6,193 nt of DNA, from the NCBI GenBank assembly GCA_002780675.1, contig PEUR01000198.1:1-6193 (forward strand), read 5' to 3'. Numbering within the stretch: the first letter of the stretch is position 1; every line of letters begins with the position of its first letter. The DNA is from Gallionellales bacterium CG03_land_8_20_14_0_80_55_15 (GTDB lineage Bacteria; Pseudomonadota; Gammaproteobacteria; Burkholderiales; Gallionellaceae). The notes beneath the pieces were generated by a model that searched no databases, had not been told where the DNA came from, and saw nothing but the letters and a program-made list of their open reading frames with translations. Of this stretch, positions 5,856 through 6,193 are shown piece by piece. Both the position numbers and the translations under genes were made by a program.

Positions 5856-6193
5856 CTACTCTATTCTTCCCAGCACCTTCATATAAACTTCGCGATAGGC
5901 ACGGGCACTGGTTTCCCAGCTAAAGTCCTTGGTCATGCAATTTTTACGCAGCACTTTCCATTTCTTCTGGTCATGGTATAGCTCAACAGCGCGTTGGATG
6001 GTGTCGAACAAATCGTCTGCCGTCATGCCTTTCAGCACGAAACCACTGGCTGTGCCTGCCTTGAGTGTTTGCGGGGTGCAATCCACCACGGAATCCGCCA
6101 GACCGCCGGTGTTATTGACAATCGGCGGTGTACCGTAGCGCTGGCTATAAAACTGGTTCAGGCCGCAAGGCTCAAAGCGCGACGGCATGATAA
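5856..6193 (-). CDS. glgA: Glycogen synthase, C-terminal part (runs off the right edge)
   Basis: The last 111 residues of a GT5-family glycogen (bacterial starch) synthase (EC 2.4.1.21), which adds glucose from ADP-glucose to the growing alpha-1,4-glucan. The frame stays open to the window edge and ends at TAG (5858-5856), so the gene is cut by the window, not broken. The fragment begins in the diagnostic PSRFEPCGLNQ motif, whose Glu corresponds to the catalytic-site Glu377 of E. coli GlgA. TGGLADSV, TASGFVL and the C-terminal DFSWETSARAYREVY follow, the last being the helix that crosses back to the N-terminal domain. About three quarters of the protein lies outside the window. The gene is convergent with prfB across the structured gap. 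The pair before TGGLADSV is Asn-Asn where E. coli has Arg-Arg. Confidence 0.95.
   Translation of the reverse strand, partial: IMPSRFEPCGLNQFYSQRYGTPPIVNNTGGLADSVVDCTPQTLKAGTASGFVLKGMTADDLFDTIQRAVELYHDQKKWKVLRKNCMTKDFSWETSARAYREVYMKVLGRIE

Overview
This 6.2 kb window looks like ordinary chromosomal housekeeping DNA from a betaproteobacterium. A member of the Nitrosomonadales/Gallionellaceae-type lineages is my best guess. That rests on the style of the proteins (a Pseudomonas/beta-type LysC starting MALIVQKYGGTSVG, RecJ and RF2), on tRNA-Ser(GCU) lying directly behind lysC, and on recJ lying near prfB. It is an inference from memory, not a database result. The DNA is moderately GC-rich. I see no insertion sequence, phage gene, CRISPR array or defence cassette.

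Layout, left to right. (1) On the minus strand, lysC (aspartokinase, GTG start at 1390, stop at 158) is followed by a class II tRNA-Ser(GCU) with an encoded CCA end. The tRNA has its own near-consensus sigma70 promoter: TTGACA, 17 bp, TATGAT, an AT-rich upstream tract and a GC-rich discriminator. (2) A divergent region at 1391-1540 separates lysC from recJ and holds weak promoter candidates for both. (3) On the plus strand come recJ (ssDNA exonuclease), an MgtC/SapB-DUF4010 multi-spanning membrane protein of unknown function, and prfB (peptide chain release factor 2). The recJ/DUF4010 gap carries a small degenerate heptamer array. A TATAAT box overlaps the DUF4010 stop codon just before prfB. 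(4) Convergent to prfB is the 3' end of glgA (glycogen synthase) on the minus strand, running off the right edge. The 113-bp convergent gap is filled by nested inverted repeats.

The feature most easily missed is the prfB start. The true gene begins at 4638, and its first 27 codons run into an in-frame TGA at 4719-4721. The sequence around it (GGAGG, TAT, CTT, TGA, C) is the classic RF2 autoregulatory +1 frameshift site. The full protein is 367 residues, while the longest uninterrupted open frame starting with ATG begins only at residue 64.

Functionally the genes are independent housekeeping units: amino-acid biosynthesis (lysC), translation (tRNA-Ser, prfB), DNA repair (recJ), glycogen storage (glgA) and an uncharacterised membrane protein. 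I found no convincing new multi-gene system. The items worth a second look are small: a leader/acceptor hairpin in the tRNA-Ser precursor, a possible internal translation start giving a separate LysC regulatory subunit, the heptamer array, and an apparently orphaned Shine-Dalgarno at the end of prfB right beside the structured intergenic element.
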